A stretch of DNA of 64,000 nt from Streptomyces eurythermus (GTDB lineage: Bacteria > Actinomycetota > Actinomycetes > Streptomycetales > Streptomycetaceae): NCBI RefSeq assembly GCF_014649115.1, contig NZ_BMSK01000014.1:1-64000 (forward strand), written 5' to 3'. A model generated the notes under the pieces. The model was given only the letters and a program-made list of their open reading frames with translations. It made no database searches and was not told the origin of the DNA. This document shows, one piece after another, positions 37,720 through 46,003 of the stretch. Within the stretch, counting starts at the first letter, position 1; every line of letters begins with the position of its first letter. Both the position numbers and the translations under genes were made by a program.

Positions 37720-38211
37720 GTGACCGACCGCGACAGGCCGCCGATCGCGGTGTTCGACCTCGACAACACGCTGGCCGACACCGCCCACCGTCAGCACTTC
37801 CTGGAGCGCCGGCCGCGGGACTGGGCCGCGTTCTTCGCCGCCGCGCCCGCGGACCCGCCGCTCGCCGAGGGCGTGGCGCTGGCCGTGGAGAGCGCCCGCG
37901 GCTGCGAGGTCGTCTATCTCACCGGCCGGCCCGAGCGGTACCGCCGAGACACACTGGACTGGCTCGCGGCGCACGGACTGCCCGAGGGGCGGGTGTTCAT
38001 GCGGCGCGACGCCGACCGCAGACCGGCCCGCCGCACCAAGCTGGAGATCCTGCGCCGGCTCGCCCGGGACCGTGAGGTCCGGGTCCTCGTGGACGACGAC
38101 GAGCTGGTGTGCGACGACGCCGAACGCGCCGGGTTCACCGTCGTACGGGCGCGCTGGGCGAGGAAGTCGGCCGCGGTCGAGGAGGCGCAGGAGCGGGAGG
38201 GCCGCACCTGA
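37720..38211 (+). CDS. HAD-family phosphatase, polynucleotide-kinase 3'-phosphatase-like
   Basis: A 163-residue HAD domain with motif I FDLDNTLADT, motif II YLTGRPE, a Lys in RTKLEIL and motif III DDDELVCDDA. The lack of a large cap and the TGRPE motif match the stand-alone HAD phosphatases related to the 3'-phosphatase part of polynucleotide kinase. GTG at 37720 follows TAGGGT (37709-37714), a likely -10 box, so the mRNA is probably leaderless. Confidence 0.83.
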   Translation: MTDRDRPPIAVFDLDNTLADTAHRQHFLERRPRDWAAFFAAAPADPPLAEGVALAVESARGCEVVYLTGRPERYRRDTLDWLAAHGLPEGRVFMRRDADRRPARRTKLEILRRLARDREVRVLVDDDELVCDDAERAGFTVVRARWARKSAAVEEAQEREGRT

Positions 38212-38227
38212 CGCGCGCCGGGACGGC

Positions 38228-38443
38228 TCAGGCGCTGTCCTCGATGCGGAAGCCGACCTTCAGACCCACCTGGTAGTGCTCGATCCGGCCGTTCTCGATC
38301 TGGCCGCGGACCTGGGTCACCTCGAACCAGTCCAGGTTGCGCAGCGTCTGGTCGGCGCGGGCGATGCCGTTGCGGATGGCCTGGTCCACCCCCTCGTGCG
38401 AGGTGCCGACGATCTCGGTGACCCGGTAGGTGTGGTTCGTCAT
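38228..38443 (-). CDS. Dodecin (flavin-storage protein)
   Basis: A 71-residue dodecin: YRVTEIVGTSHEGVDQAIRNGIARA with LRNLDWFEVTQVRG and VGLKVGFRIED. W in LDWFEV is the flavin-stacking residue. Dodecins form 12-mers that buffer FMN or FAD. ATG at 38443 has AAGGAG 7 bases upstream. Divergent from the solute-binding protein gene. Confidence 0.93.
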   Translation of the reverse strand: MTNHTYRVTEIVGTSHEGVDQAIRNGIARADQTLRNLDWFEVTQVRGQIENGRIEHYQVGLKVGFRIEDSA

Positions 38444-38533
38444 GCGGGTGCTCCTTACATGTCAGGCCGTACTCCACCGTGCACTATCCGCGCCCGCTCC
38501 GCATGGCGTCGCGGGCGTACCGCCGGGTAGCGC

Positions 38534-38562
38534 TTGACCTCCGCATTGGTACATACCAAAAT
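38534..38562 (+). promoter_or_regulatory. Promoter of the orphan binding-protein gene
   Basis: TTGACC (38534-38539) and CAAAAT (38557-38562) are spaced 17 bases, close to the vegetative consensus, about 100 bases before the GTG start at 38666. A palindromic operator overlaps the -10 side. Confidence 0.55.
38546..38559. promoter_or_regulatory. DasR-like (GntR/HutC) operator
   Basis: TTGGT-ACAT-ACCAA is a perfect 5-4-5 inverted repeat. The TGGT-N4-ACCA frame has the same arms and spacing as the DasR-responsive element core (TGGTCTAGACCA). It occupies the spacer and part of the -10 box of the promoter at 38534-38562, as expected for a repressor site. Confidence 0.55.
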
Positions 38563-38665
38563 CCAGCACACCCGTACGAGCCTCCGCGCTCGTCCCCCCA
38601 CGTCGGGCCCCCCACCCTGTCCCAGCACCCCGCGGCACCACCTGCCAGACAGAACAGGACCCTTC

Positions 38666-39925
38666 GTGAGACGTCGTCTGCTCGCCCTCATCTGTGTCAC
38701 CGGCTCCCTCGTCAGCGCCTGCGGGATGCTCCCCGGCGACCACCAGGAGCGGAAGACCGTCACCGTGTGGCTGATGAAGGACAGCGCCTCCAAGGAGTTC
38801 CTGCGGCGGTTCACCGAGGACTTCGAGCGCACCCACGACGATCTGCGCCTCGACATCCGCATCCAGGAATGGACCGGCATCGTGGAGAAGGTCCGCGGCG
38901 CGCTCAAGGAGTCCTCCGGTGACGGACCGGACGTCATCGAGGTCGGCAACACCCAGGTGCCGCTGTACGCCGACGGCGGCCGGCTGGCGGACCTCACGCT
39001 GGAGTCGATGCGGGACTGGGGCAAGGACACCTGGCTGCCCGGCCTCGCCCAGCCCGGCAAGGACGGCAACAAGCAGTACGGCATCCCCTGGTACGCGGCC
39101 AACCGGGTCGTCATCTACCGCAAGGACCTGTTCCGGCAGGCCGGCATCACCCGCCCGCCGGGGACCCGCGACGAATGGCTCACCGCCACCGAGAAGCTCA
39201 ACACCGGCGGAAACCAGGGCATTTACCTCGCGGGCCAGGACTGGTACACGCTCTCCGGGTTCATCTGGGACGAGGGCGGCGAACTCGCCGAGGAGAAGGA
39301 CCACGAGTGGCGGGGCACCCTGGACAGCCCGGCCGCGCTGCGCGGCATGGACTTCTACCGGCGGCTCCAGGCGCTCGGCGCGGGACCCGTGGACGCCGAC
39401 GAGGAACACCCGCCGCAGGCCGGGGTGTTCGCCGGCGGCAAGGTCGCGCAGATCATCGCCGTACCCGGGCTCGCCCAGTCGATCGTCCGGCAGAACCCGG
39501 ACCTGAAGGACAAGCTCGGCTTCTTCCCCGTGCCCGGCCCCACCGCCGGCCGGCCCGGCACCGTCTTCACCGGCGGCTCCGACCTGGTCGTCCCGCGCAA
39601 CACCGACGACCAGTTCGCCGCGACCACCGTCGTCGGCGCGCTCACCGGCACCAAGTGGGACACCGAGCTGGCCCGCACCATGAACTACGTGCCCAACAAG
39701 ACCACGCTGGCCGGCGCGGTCGCCGGCGCGGAGGGGGTCGCCGCCATGGCCGCGGGCGCGGCCCACGGCCGGGCGACCCCCACCACACCTCAGTGGGCCG
39801 ACGTCGAGGCCGACAACCCGATCAAGGAGTACATGACCCGGGTGCTCCAGGGCGGGGACCCGGCGGCCGAGGCCCGCCGCGCCTCCCGGAGGATCACCGA
39901 GGCGCTCGCCCCCGACATCGGCTGA
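38666..39925 (+). CDS. Sugar ABC transporter solute-binding lipoprotein, orphan
   Basis: A 419-residue CUT1-type extracellular binding protein. Lipobox LVSAC puts the lipidated Cys at about residue 19; then VTVWLMKDSASKEFLRRF, PDVIEVGNTQVPLYADGGRL, YGIPWYAANRVVIYRKDLF and VFTGGSDLVVPRN are family blocks, similar to N-acetylglucosamine/chitobiose binding proteins such as NgcE. No permease or ATPase gene is adjacent, so it must use a transporter encoded elsewhere. GTG at 38666 has AGGA 7 bases upstream. Confidence 0.88.
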   Translation: MRRRLLALICVTGSLVSACGMLPGDHQERKTVTVWLMKDSASKEFLRRFTEDFERTHDDLRLDIRIQEWTGIVEKVRGALKESSGDGPDVIEVGNTQVPLYADGGRLADLTLESMRDWGKDTWLPGLAQPGKDGNKQYGIPWYAANRVVIYRKDLFRQAGITRPPGTRDEWLTATEKLNTGGNQGIYLAGQDWYTLSGFIWDEGGELAEEKDHEWRGTLDSPAALRGMDFYRRLQALGAGPVDADEEHPPQAGVFAGGKVAQIIAVPGLAQSIVRQNPDLKDKLGFFPVPGPTAGRPGTVFTGGSDLVVPRNTDDQFAATTVVGALTGTKWDTELARTMNYVPNKTTLAGAVAGAEGVAAMAAGAAHGRATPTTPQWADVEADNPIKEYMTRVLQGGDPAAEARRASRRITEALAPDIG

Positions 39926-39942
39926 GCCGCCGGACCCGGCTC
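39924..39942. terminator. Small hairpin between convergent SBP and egtD genes
   Basis: GAGCCG-CCGGACC-CGGCTC forms a 6-bp stem in the 24-base gap between the two stop codons; it is the only candidate terminator there. Confidence 0.35.
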
Positions 39943-39949
39943 GCCCCGC

Positions 39950-40912
39950 TCACCGCACCACGCTCAGCGACAGCGCGAAGCGGCCCGGCGCGTCCGTCCA
40001 CCAGTGCGTCAGCTCCAGTCCGGCGGCGGCGAGTTCGGCGGTCACCCCCTCCTTGCGGAACTTGGCCGACACCTCGGTACGCAGCTCCTCGCCCGCCGCG
40101 AAGTCCACGGCGAGGTCGAGGGCGGGCACCTTCACGGTCTGGGCGGTACGGGAGCGCAGCCGCATCTCGATCCACTCTTGTCCGGCGTCCCACAGGGCGA
40201 CGTGCTCGAACGCCTCCGGGTCGAAGTCGGCGCCCAGTTCACGGTTGATCACGGCCAGCACGTTCCGGTTGAACGCGGCCGTCACCCCGGCCGCGTCGTC
40301 GTACGCCCGGACCAGCACCCGCTCGTCCTTGACCAGGTCCGTGCCGAGCAGCAGCCCGTCGCCCGGGGCGAGCAGCGCGCGGACGGCGGCCAGGAACCGG
40401 GCGCGTTCGGCGGGCAGCAGATTGCCGATCGTCCCGCCGAGGAAGGCCACCAGCCGGGGCCCCGGCGTCGCGGGCAGGGTGAGCGGGGCGGTGAAGTCGG
40501 CGATCAGCGCGTGCACATGGAGACCGGGACGCTCCTCGACGAGCGCCCGCCCGGCCTGCGTGAGCGCGCTCTCGCTCACGTCGACCGGCACGTACGCGGC
40601 GAGAGCGGGCAGCGCGTCGATGAGGTGGCGGGTCTTCTCCGAGGAGCCCGAGCCCAGTTCGACCAGGGAGCGGGCACCGCTCGCGGCGGCGATCTCCCCG
40701 GACCGGGTGGCGAGGATCTCCCGTTCGGCGCGCGTCGGGTAGTACTCGGGCAGCTCGGTGATCCGCTCGAACAGCTCGCTGCCGCGGGCGTCGTAGAACC
40801 ACTTGGGCGGCAGCCGCTTGGGGGTGGCGGTGAGGCCGCTGAGGACGTCGGCGCGCAGCGCGGCCTCCGTCGCGTCCTCGGGGAGGGTGCGGGTGATGTG
40901 CAAGGGGCTCAA
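39950..40912 (-). CDS. egtD: Histidine N-alpha-methyltransferase EgtD
   Basis: A 320-residue SAM-dependent enzyme that trimethylates histidine to hercynine, the first step in ergothioneine synthesis. LPPKWFYDARGSELFERITELPEYYPTRAE is represented by its WFYD and EYYPTR blocks; LVELGSGSSEKT is the SAM site, followed by PVDVS and FLGGTIGN. The start is a TTG (40912) with AAGGAG 8 bases upstream; it overlaps the egtC stop as TTGA. Last gene of egtABCD. Confidence 0.93.
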   Translation of the reverse strand: MSPLHITRTLPEDATEAALRADVLSGLTATPKRLPPKWFYDARGSELFERITELPEYYPTRAEREILATRSGEIAAASGARSLVELGSGSSEKTRHLIDALPALAAYVPVDVSESALTQAGRALVEERPGLHVHALIADFTAPLTLPATPGPRLVAFLGGTIGNLLPAERARFLAAVRALLAPGDGLLLGTDLVKDERVLVRAYDDAAGVTAAFNRNVLAVINRELGADFDPEAFEHVALWDAGQEWIEMRLRSRTAQTVKVPALDLAVDFAAGEELRTEVSAKFRKEGVTAELAAAGLELTHWWTDAPGRFALSLSVVR

Positions 40913-41688
40913 GTGCAGGGCTCCTTCGAGGGTACGGCCGCCGGATCCTCCAGCGGGGCGAGGCGCACGTCGGCGCGGCTCGCGGTCAGCACGGTGCGGT
41001 CGGGGACCTCCCGCCAGAGCGGATCGTCGTCGTACGGCTCGGAGGCGACGACCGTGCTCCGGCCGGGCTCCGCGCGGTACCACAGCGAGTCGCCCCAGGC
41101 GGTCGCGGTGATCGTGTCCCCGTCGGTCAGCAGCAGGTTCAGCCGGGACGCCGGGGCCGCCCGGGCCAGTTCGCGCACCGCTTCGCCCAGCGCCCGCCGC
41201 GGCGGCTGTCCGGCCCGCAGCCGGTGCAGGACCAGCGCCCAGACGAACGCGGAGTCGGTGCGGGCCTGGAGCGACAGCAGCTCGACCGGGGGCAGCGCGG
41301 ACACCAGCGGTGCCGCCGCGTCCGGCCAGCCCGCGATCAGCCCGTTGTGGCTGAACAGCCACCGCCCGGCCGCGAACGGTGCCGCCGCGGCCTCGGCGTC
41401 CGCCCCCGCCAGCGTCGCGTCCCGCACCGCGGCGAGGACGGCGCCCGAGCGCACCACCCGGGCCAGGTCGGCGAAGGACAGGTCGGCCCAGATCGGCCCG
41501 GCCCGCCGGTAGCGGGCCGGCTCCGGATCCCCGGGCGCGTACCAGCCGACCCCGAACCCGTCGGCGTTGACGGTCCCGTACCGCTGCCGGCGCGGCGCCC
41601 ACGACTGCCGGTACAGGCCGTGCGGGGGCTCCACGAGCAGCCGGCCGAGCGGCTCCTCGGGCCCCAGGTAAGCGAGGTGACGGCACAT
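40909..41688 (-). CDS. egtC: Gamma-glutamyl-hercynylcysteine sulfoxide hydrolase EgtC
   Basis: A 259-residue class II glutamine amidotransferase-fold enzyme that removes the gamma-glutamyl group in ergothioneine synthesis. It begins MCRHLAYLG; after Met removal Cys is the N-terminal nucleophile. NADGFGVGWY and LFSHNGLI are the conserved glutaminase blocks. Its ATG shares one base with the egtB stop (TGATG), and its own stop overlaps egtD. Confidence 0.92.
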   Translation of the reverse strand: MCRHLAYLGPEEPLGRLLVEPPHGLYRQSWAPRRQRYGTVNADGFGVGWYAPGDPEPARYRRAGPIWADLSFADLARVVRSGAVLAAVRDATLAGADAEAAAAPFAAGRWLFSHNGLIAGWPDAAAPLVSALPPVELLSLQARTDSAFVWALVLHRLRAGQPPRRALGEAVRELARAAPASRLNLLLTDGDTITATAWGDSLWYRAEPGRSTVVASEPYDDDPLWREVPDRTVLTASRADVRLAPLEDPAAVPSKEPCT

Positions 41689-43025
41689 CAGACGGCCTCC
41701 GAACGGGCGGTGCGGAACCCGGAGAAGATCTGCCGGCGCACGGGGTAGTCCCAGTTGCGGAACGTGCCCCGGCAGGCCACCGGGTCCACGGCGAAGGAGC
41801 CGCCGCGCAGCACCTTGTGGTCGGAGCCGAAGAACACCTCGGAGTACTCCTTGTACGGGAACGCCCGGAACCCCGGGTACGGCAGGAAGTCGCTCGCCGT
41901 CCACTCCCACACATCACCGATCAACTGCCGTACGCCCAGCGGCGACTGGCCGGCCGGGTAGCTGCCGGCGGGGGCGGGCCGCAGATGCCGCTGGCCGAGG
42001 TTGGCGTGCTCGGGCCCGGGGTCGGCGTCGCCCCACGGGTAGCGCCGGGAGCGGCCGGTGACCGGGTCGTGGCGGGCCGCCTTCTCCCACTCCGCCTCGG
42101 TGGGCAGCCGGCGTCCGGCCCAGCGGGCGTAGGCGTCCGCCTCGTACCAGCACACGTGCAGCACCGGCTCGTCCGGCGGCACCGGTTCCGTGATCCCGAA
42201 CCGGCGCCGCAGCCACCGGTCGCCGTCCCGTTGCCAGAACAGCGGGGCGGTGATGCCGTGCCGCCGGATGTGCGCCCACCCCCGCGGGTCCCACCAGCGC
42301 CCGGTGGTGTAGCCGCCGTCCTCGATGAACGCCTGGTAGGCGGCGTTCGTCACCGGGACGGTGTCGATCCAGAACGGGGCCACTTCCCGGGGGTGGGCCG
42401 GGCGTTCGTTGTCCAGCGCCCAGGGCTCGGCGGAGGTGCCCATGGTGAACGGGCCGCCGGGTACGAGGACTTCGGCCGGCCCGGTGAACGGCGGCGCCGG
42501 GTCCGGGTCGGGCGCGGTCAGCGCCTGCGAGCCCTTCCTGAGCTGATGGGTGATCAGCATGGTCTCGTCGTGCTGCTGTTCGTGCTGGGCGACCATGCCG
42601 AAGGCGAAACCGGCCTCGGTGAGGCGGGTGCCGTGGAAGTCCGCCGACGCCAGCAGGTCCAGCGCCCGGCCGCGCACCTCGGCCGCGTACCGGCGGGCCT
42701 CGGCGGGTGGCAGCAACGGCAGCGAGGGGCGCTCGGCGCGCGGGTGCTCGAAGGCGTCGTACAGACTGTCTATCTCCGGCCGCATCGCCTCCCGGCCGCC
42801 GACCGCCCGCAGCAGCCACAGCTCCTCCTGGTTGCCGATGTGCGCGAGATCCCACACCAGCGGGGACATCAGCGGGGAGTGCTGGGCGGTCAGGTCGGGT
42901 TCGTCGACACAGGTGGTCAGCAGCGTGGTGCGGGCACGGGCGGTGGTGAGGCAGGCCAGCGCCCGCTCGCGCAGCGCCTCGGTGTCCGTCTCGGTGGTCG
43001 TGGTGCCGGTCTCCGGGGCGGTCAT
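41688..43025 (-). CDS. egtB: Hercynine oxygenase EgtB (sulfoxide synthase)
   Basis: A 445-residue non-heme iron enzyme that joins hercynine to gamma-glutamylcysteine with O2. The N-terminal DinB-like domain carries HIGNQEELWLLR and the HX3HXE iron motif HEQQHDE; the C-terminal FGE-sulfatase domain has VPGGPFTMGTS, RLPTEAEWEKAAR, GDVWEWTASDF and VLRGGSFA. Start ATG overlaps the egtA stop (ATGA). The use of gamma-glutamylcysteine fits the presence of egtA and egtC. Confidence 0.94.
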   Translation of the reverse strand: MTAPETGTTTTETDTEALRERALACLTTARARTTLLTTCVDEPDLTAQHSPLMSPLVWDLAHIGNQEELWLLRAVGGREAMRPEIDSLYDAFEHPRAERPSLPLLPPAEARRYAAEVRGRALDLLASADFHGTRLTEAGFAFGMVAQHEQQHDETMLITHQLRKGSQALTAPDPDPAPPFTGPAEVLVPGGPFTMGTSAEPWALDNERPAHPREVAPFWIDTVPVTNAAYQAFIEDGGYTTGRWWDPRGWAHIRRHGITAPLFWQRDGDRWLRRRFGITEPVPPDEPVLHVCWYEADAYARWAGRRLPTEAEWEKAARHDPVTGRSRRYPWGDADPGPEHANLGQRHLRPAPAGSYPAGQSPLGVRQLIGDVWEWTASDFLPYPGFRAFPYKEYSEVFFGSDHKVLRGGSFAVDPVACRGTFRNWDYPVRRQIFSGFRTARSEAV

Positions 43026-44335
43026 GTGCGGATGTCCTTCCTCCCGTGGGCGCGGGTGCCCCCGGGTGGTCCTTCGTCCAGCAGGTCGTCGGCCGGGCAG
43101 CGGCCCCGGGCGACATGGCGGTCGCGGAACCCGGCCACGGCGTCGATGACCCGCGTCGTGGCGCCGAGCCGGGGCAGCGCCTCCAGGGCCGCCGCGAAGC
43201 AGCCGTCGGCGGCCTCGCGCAGCTCCGGATCGGCGACGGCGTGCCGGGCCGCGTCGGCCCACAGCGGATTGTGCGGGGCGGGCCGGTCCAGGGCCCGTTC
43301 GGCCAGCGGCTTCACGGTCCGGTAGGCGGTCTCGGCGGCCCCCGGGTCGTCGAACAGCGCGGCCGTCACCGCGAGCGGCACGAGCCAGCCGTCCGTGCCG
43401 GGCTGCGCGTCGATCATCCGCAGCTCCAGATGGCCGCGCGGCCGGACCGGCGGGAACAGGGTGCTCAGGTGGTAGTCGAGGTCCGCCCGGGTGGGTGGCC
43501 GGGGCGACCGGGAACGGGTCCACTCCCGGAAGGTGAGCCCCTCGGGAACCTCCCAGGGGCCGCTGTCCCGGCGGACGCACATCACCGGCGCGTCCAGCGC
43601 GTGCCGGGCCCAGGCGGCCCGTGGCTCGCCGTCCAGCGGGGGAGCGCCGGCCCGGCCGGGCCCTATCTCCATCCACATCAGCTGACGGGTGGACCGCCAG
43701 CCGGTGCGCCGCAGGCCGGCCAGCGGGGAGTTGGCGAACGCGGCCACCAGCACCGCGCCCAACTGGTGCGCCAGCCACCAGCGCCGGGTGTGCCCCAGCG
43801 GGCCCGGCTCCTCCTGGCCCGCGTCCACACACACCTGGACGGAGGCGGAGGAGCACATCATGCGCCGGCCGGCCGGACCGGTGCGGTCCAGGCAGGTCTC
43901 CATGGCGTCGTAGCGGGGCGCGCGCAGGAACCTGCGGGGCGGGTGCCGGGGATCGTGGCCGAGGCCGGTGAGACCGAGGCCGTGCCCGGCCAGAGCGGCC
44001 CGTACGGCGTCCAGGTCGGCGGACACGGTGTCGACGCACTCCATCAGGGAGGCGGCGGGCGGCGAGCTCAGCTCCAGCTGGCCGCCGGGTTCGACGGTGA
44101 GCGCCGAGGCCAGGGGCAGGGTCCGCACCGTGGCGTAGGCCGCTTCGAGTTGTTCGGGTGTGACCGGGAGCTGTGGCAGCTCCAGGGAGTGGACGAGCCA
44201 CTCCAGTTCGACACCGAGGGCGCGGGGCGGTCCGGTCTTGAAGCAGATGCCCCGGATCAGGGCCTCCGCCTCGGCCTCGGTGACGGCGGTGCGGTGCTCG
44301 GTACAGTCACCGCCGTCGCTCTGTATGTCGGACAT
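43022..44335 (-). CDS. egtA: Glutamate-cysteine ligase EgtA
   Basis: A 437-residue GCS2-family ligase that makes gamma-glutamylcysteine for the EgtB reaction. GVELEWLVHS, GGQLELSSPP, RYDAMETCLD, MMCSSASVQVCVD and RGHLELRMIDAQPG are family motifs. ATG at 44335 has AGGAGG 8 bases upstream; a longer in-frame reading to 44395 lacks one. It is first in egtABCD, where all four genes overlap by 1-4 bases. egtE is not nearby. Confidence 0.92.
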   Translation of the reverse strand: MSDIQSDGGDCTEHRTAVTEAEAEALIRGICFKTGPPRALGVELEWLVHSLELPQLPVTPEQLEAAYATVRTLPLASALTVEPGGQLELSSPPAASLMECVDTVSADLDAVRAALAGHGLGLTGLGHDPRHPPRRFLRAPRYDAMETCLDRTGPAGRRMMCSSASVQVCVDAGQEEPGPLGHTRRWWLAHQLGAVLVAAFANSPLAGLRRTGWRSTRQLMWMEIGPGRAGAPPLDGEPRAAWARHALDAPVMCVRRDSGPWEVPEGLTFREWTRSRSPRPPTRADLDYHLSTLFPPVRPRGHLELRMIDAQPGTDGWLVPLAVTAALFDDPGAAETAYRTVKPLAERALDRPAPHNPLWADAARHAVADPELREAADGCFAAALEALPRLGATTRVIDAVAGFRDRHVARGRCPADDLLDEGPPGGTRAHGRKDIRT

Positions 44336-44506
44336 GTCGGGATCCTCCTGAGGCTCCAGCATGCCATCGGCCCATGGCGCGGGCCGAGCGGGCACTCATC
44401 CCAGCCAAGACCCTTCGGCGGGCGCGCACAAGAGTGCGGATGCGGACATTCCGGGCTCGACCGCAATTCCGTTGCGCCGCATACCAGCATCACCCAGGAT
44501 GCCTGC

Positions 44507-44569
44507 ATGAGCACGACGGGGGAGACCGCGCGGGGCGCGGTCGCGGCGCCCACGGGGGTGGCGCCGTGA
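44507..44569 (+). CDS. Possible 20-residue upstream ORF coupled to the PARG-like gene
   Basis: ATG at 44507 opens a 20-codon frame (MSTTGETARG, then an Ala/Pro-rich end) whose TGA overlaps the GTG start of the next gene as GTGA. The arrangement would couple translation of the two. There is no clear ribosome site before the ATG, and coding is unproven; it may simply be chance. Confidence 0.3.
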   Translation: MSTTGETARGAVAAPTGVAP

Positions 44570-45492
44570 GCGCGCGCCTGCGCGGGATCGCCGCGGAGAC
44601 ACAGCGGATCGTGGCCGCGGGCGGGTACCGGACGCCGGACGGCCGGGAGGTGCCGATCGCCGAGGCGGTCGAGGCCGCGCGGGCGGGCACCCGGATCTTC
44701 GGTCCCGAACCGGTGCCGGTGCCGGGGGCTTCGTCGTCAGAGGCTCTGGCGCCGGGGCTTACGGGGACTGGGCTGTCGGGGGCGGGGCCTTCGGAGGTCG
44801 GACCTTCGGGAGCGGCGCCTTCGGGCGCGGGGCCCGAGGGCGGCACGCGGTTCGAGGTCACCGGGGAGAGCAGTCTGGAGGCGGCCCGCCGACTGGCCGA
44901 CGCCCCCGTGGCCGTACTGAACTTCGCCTCGGCCCGCAACCCGGGCGGCGGCTACCTCAACGGCGCGCAGGCCCAGGAGGAGGCCCTGTGCCGCGCCTCC
45001 GCGCTGCACACCTGCCTGCTGACGGCCCGCGGCTTCTACGACCACCACCGGGCCGACCGTGACCCGTTCTACACCGACCGGGTGATCCACTCCCCGGGCG
45101 TCCCCGTCTTCCGCGACGACCGGGGCCGGCTGCTCGCCGAGCCGTATCCCGTGGGGTTCCTGACGGCCGCCGCCCCCAACGCGGGCGTGATCCGGCGTAC
45201 GGCGCCGGAGCGGGCCGCCGAACTGCCGGGCGCGCTGGCGGTACGGGCGGAACGCGTGCTGGAGACGGCCGCGGCCCATGGCTACCGGCGGCTGGTGCTC
45301 GGCGCCTGGGGCTGCGGTGTCTTCCAGAACGACCCGGCGCGGGTCGCGGGCGCCTTCCGGGCGGCCCTGGGCCCCGGGGGCCGGTTCGCGTACACGTTCG
45401 ACCACGTGGTGTTCGGCGTGCTGGACCGGACCCCGAAGGCGGTGGTGCGGGAGGCGTTCGTACGGGCGTTTCCCGAGGCGCGGGCAGCGTGA
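44566..45492 (+). CDS. TIGR02452-type poly(ADP-ribose) glycohydrolase-like protein
   Basis: A 308-residue microbial PARG/macrodomain-like protein (DUF2263). Domain blocks are VLNFASARNPGGGYLNGAQAQEEALCRAS, shown by the NPGGG phosphate loop and QEE catalytic Glu pair, then VIHSPGVPVFRDD and LGAWGCGVFQNDP. Residues about 55-95 are an unusual Gly/Ser/Pro/Ala insertion encoded by degenerate 12-15 base repeats. GTG at 44566 has GGGGGTGG upstream. Probably reverses ADP-ribosylation; target unknown. Confidence 0.85.
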   Translation: MSARLRGIAAETQRIVAAGGYRTPDGREVPIAEAVEAARAGTRIFGPEPVPVPGASSSEALAPGLTGTGLSGAGPSEVGPSGAAPSGAGPEGGTRFEVTGESSLEAARRLADAPVAVLNFASARNPGGGYLNGAQAQEEALCRASALHTCLLTARGFYDHHRADRDPFYTDRVIHSPGVPVFRDDRGRLLAEPYPVGFLTAAAPNAGVIRRTAPERAAELPGALAVRAERVLETAAAHGYRRLVLGAWGCGVFQNDPARVAGAFRAALGPGGRFAYTFDHVVFGVLDRTPKAVVREAFVRAFPEARAA

Positions 45493-45510
45493 AGGGCGGC
45501 GGTCCTGCCG

Positions 45511-45957
45511 TCAGGTCCAGCCGTAGCGCTCGTGCAGTCGCTGTCGGACCAGGTTGAAGCGCATCCGGTCCAGCGCGCAGGCCTCCCGGCGCATGCCCCG
45601 CTCGTGCAGCCGCAGCACCCGGTCGACGTCCACCCAGGAGTCGCGGCCGGAGCGGTCCCACGGGCCGCCGCCGATGGCCACCCACTCCCGGTCCCCGTCG
45701 TGCCGCCTGCTGGACAGTTGCAGCGCGAGGAACGTGCCCGCCGCCTCCCGGGCCACGACCAGCACCGGGCGGTCCTTGCCCCGGCCGTCGTTCTCCTCGT
45801 ACGGCACCCAGGTCCACACGATCTCCCCGGGGTCGGGGTCGCCGTCGTGGGCCGGGGAGTACTCGGTGCGCACCCGGCCGACCTCGCGCGGGTCGGCCTC
45901 GGTGGTGGCGTACGGGTCATGGCGGCCGGGGGTGCTCGCATCGGTGAACGTACTCAC
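45511..45957 (-). CDS. PemK/MazF family protein without antitoxin
   Basis: A 148-residue protein with the MazF/PemK barrel: GEIVWTWVPYEENDGRGKDRPVLVVA then FLALQLSSRRHD and WVDVDRVLRLH. MazF enzymes are sequence-specific RNases. No antitoxin-sized gene lies upstream (the next gene is a cupin), and streptomycete versions of this length commonly occur alone, so a toxin role is doubtful. GTG at 45957; ribosome site unclear. Confidence 0.78.
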   Translation of the reverse strand: MSTFTDASTPGRHDPYATTEADPREVGRVRTEYSPAHDGDPDPGEIVWTWVPYEENDGRGKDRPVLVVAREAAGTFLALQLSSRRHDGDREWVAIGGGPWDRSGRDSWVDVDRVLRLHERGMRREACALDRMRFNLVRQRLHERYGWT

Positions 45958-46003
45958 GCGGGCACCCTAACGGTCAGTGCGGGCGGCCCGGCCACCCCGG
46001 GTG

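Noticed and set aside
39950..44335. egtE as part of the ergothioneine operon
   Set aside because: No PLP-dependent lyase is encoded next to egtABCD; the flanking genes are a binding protein and a PARG-like protein.
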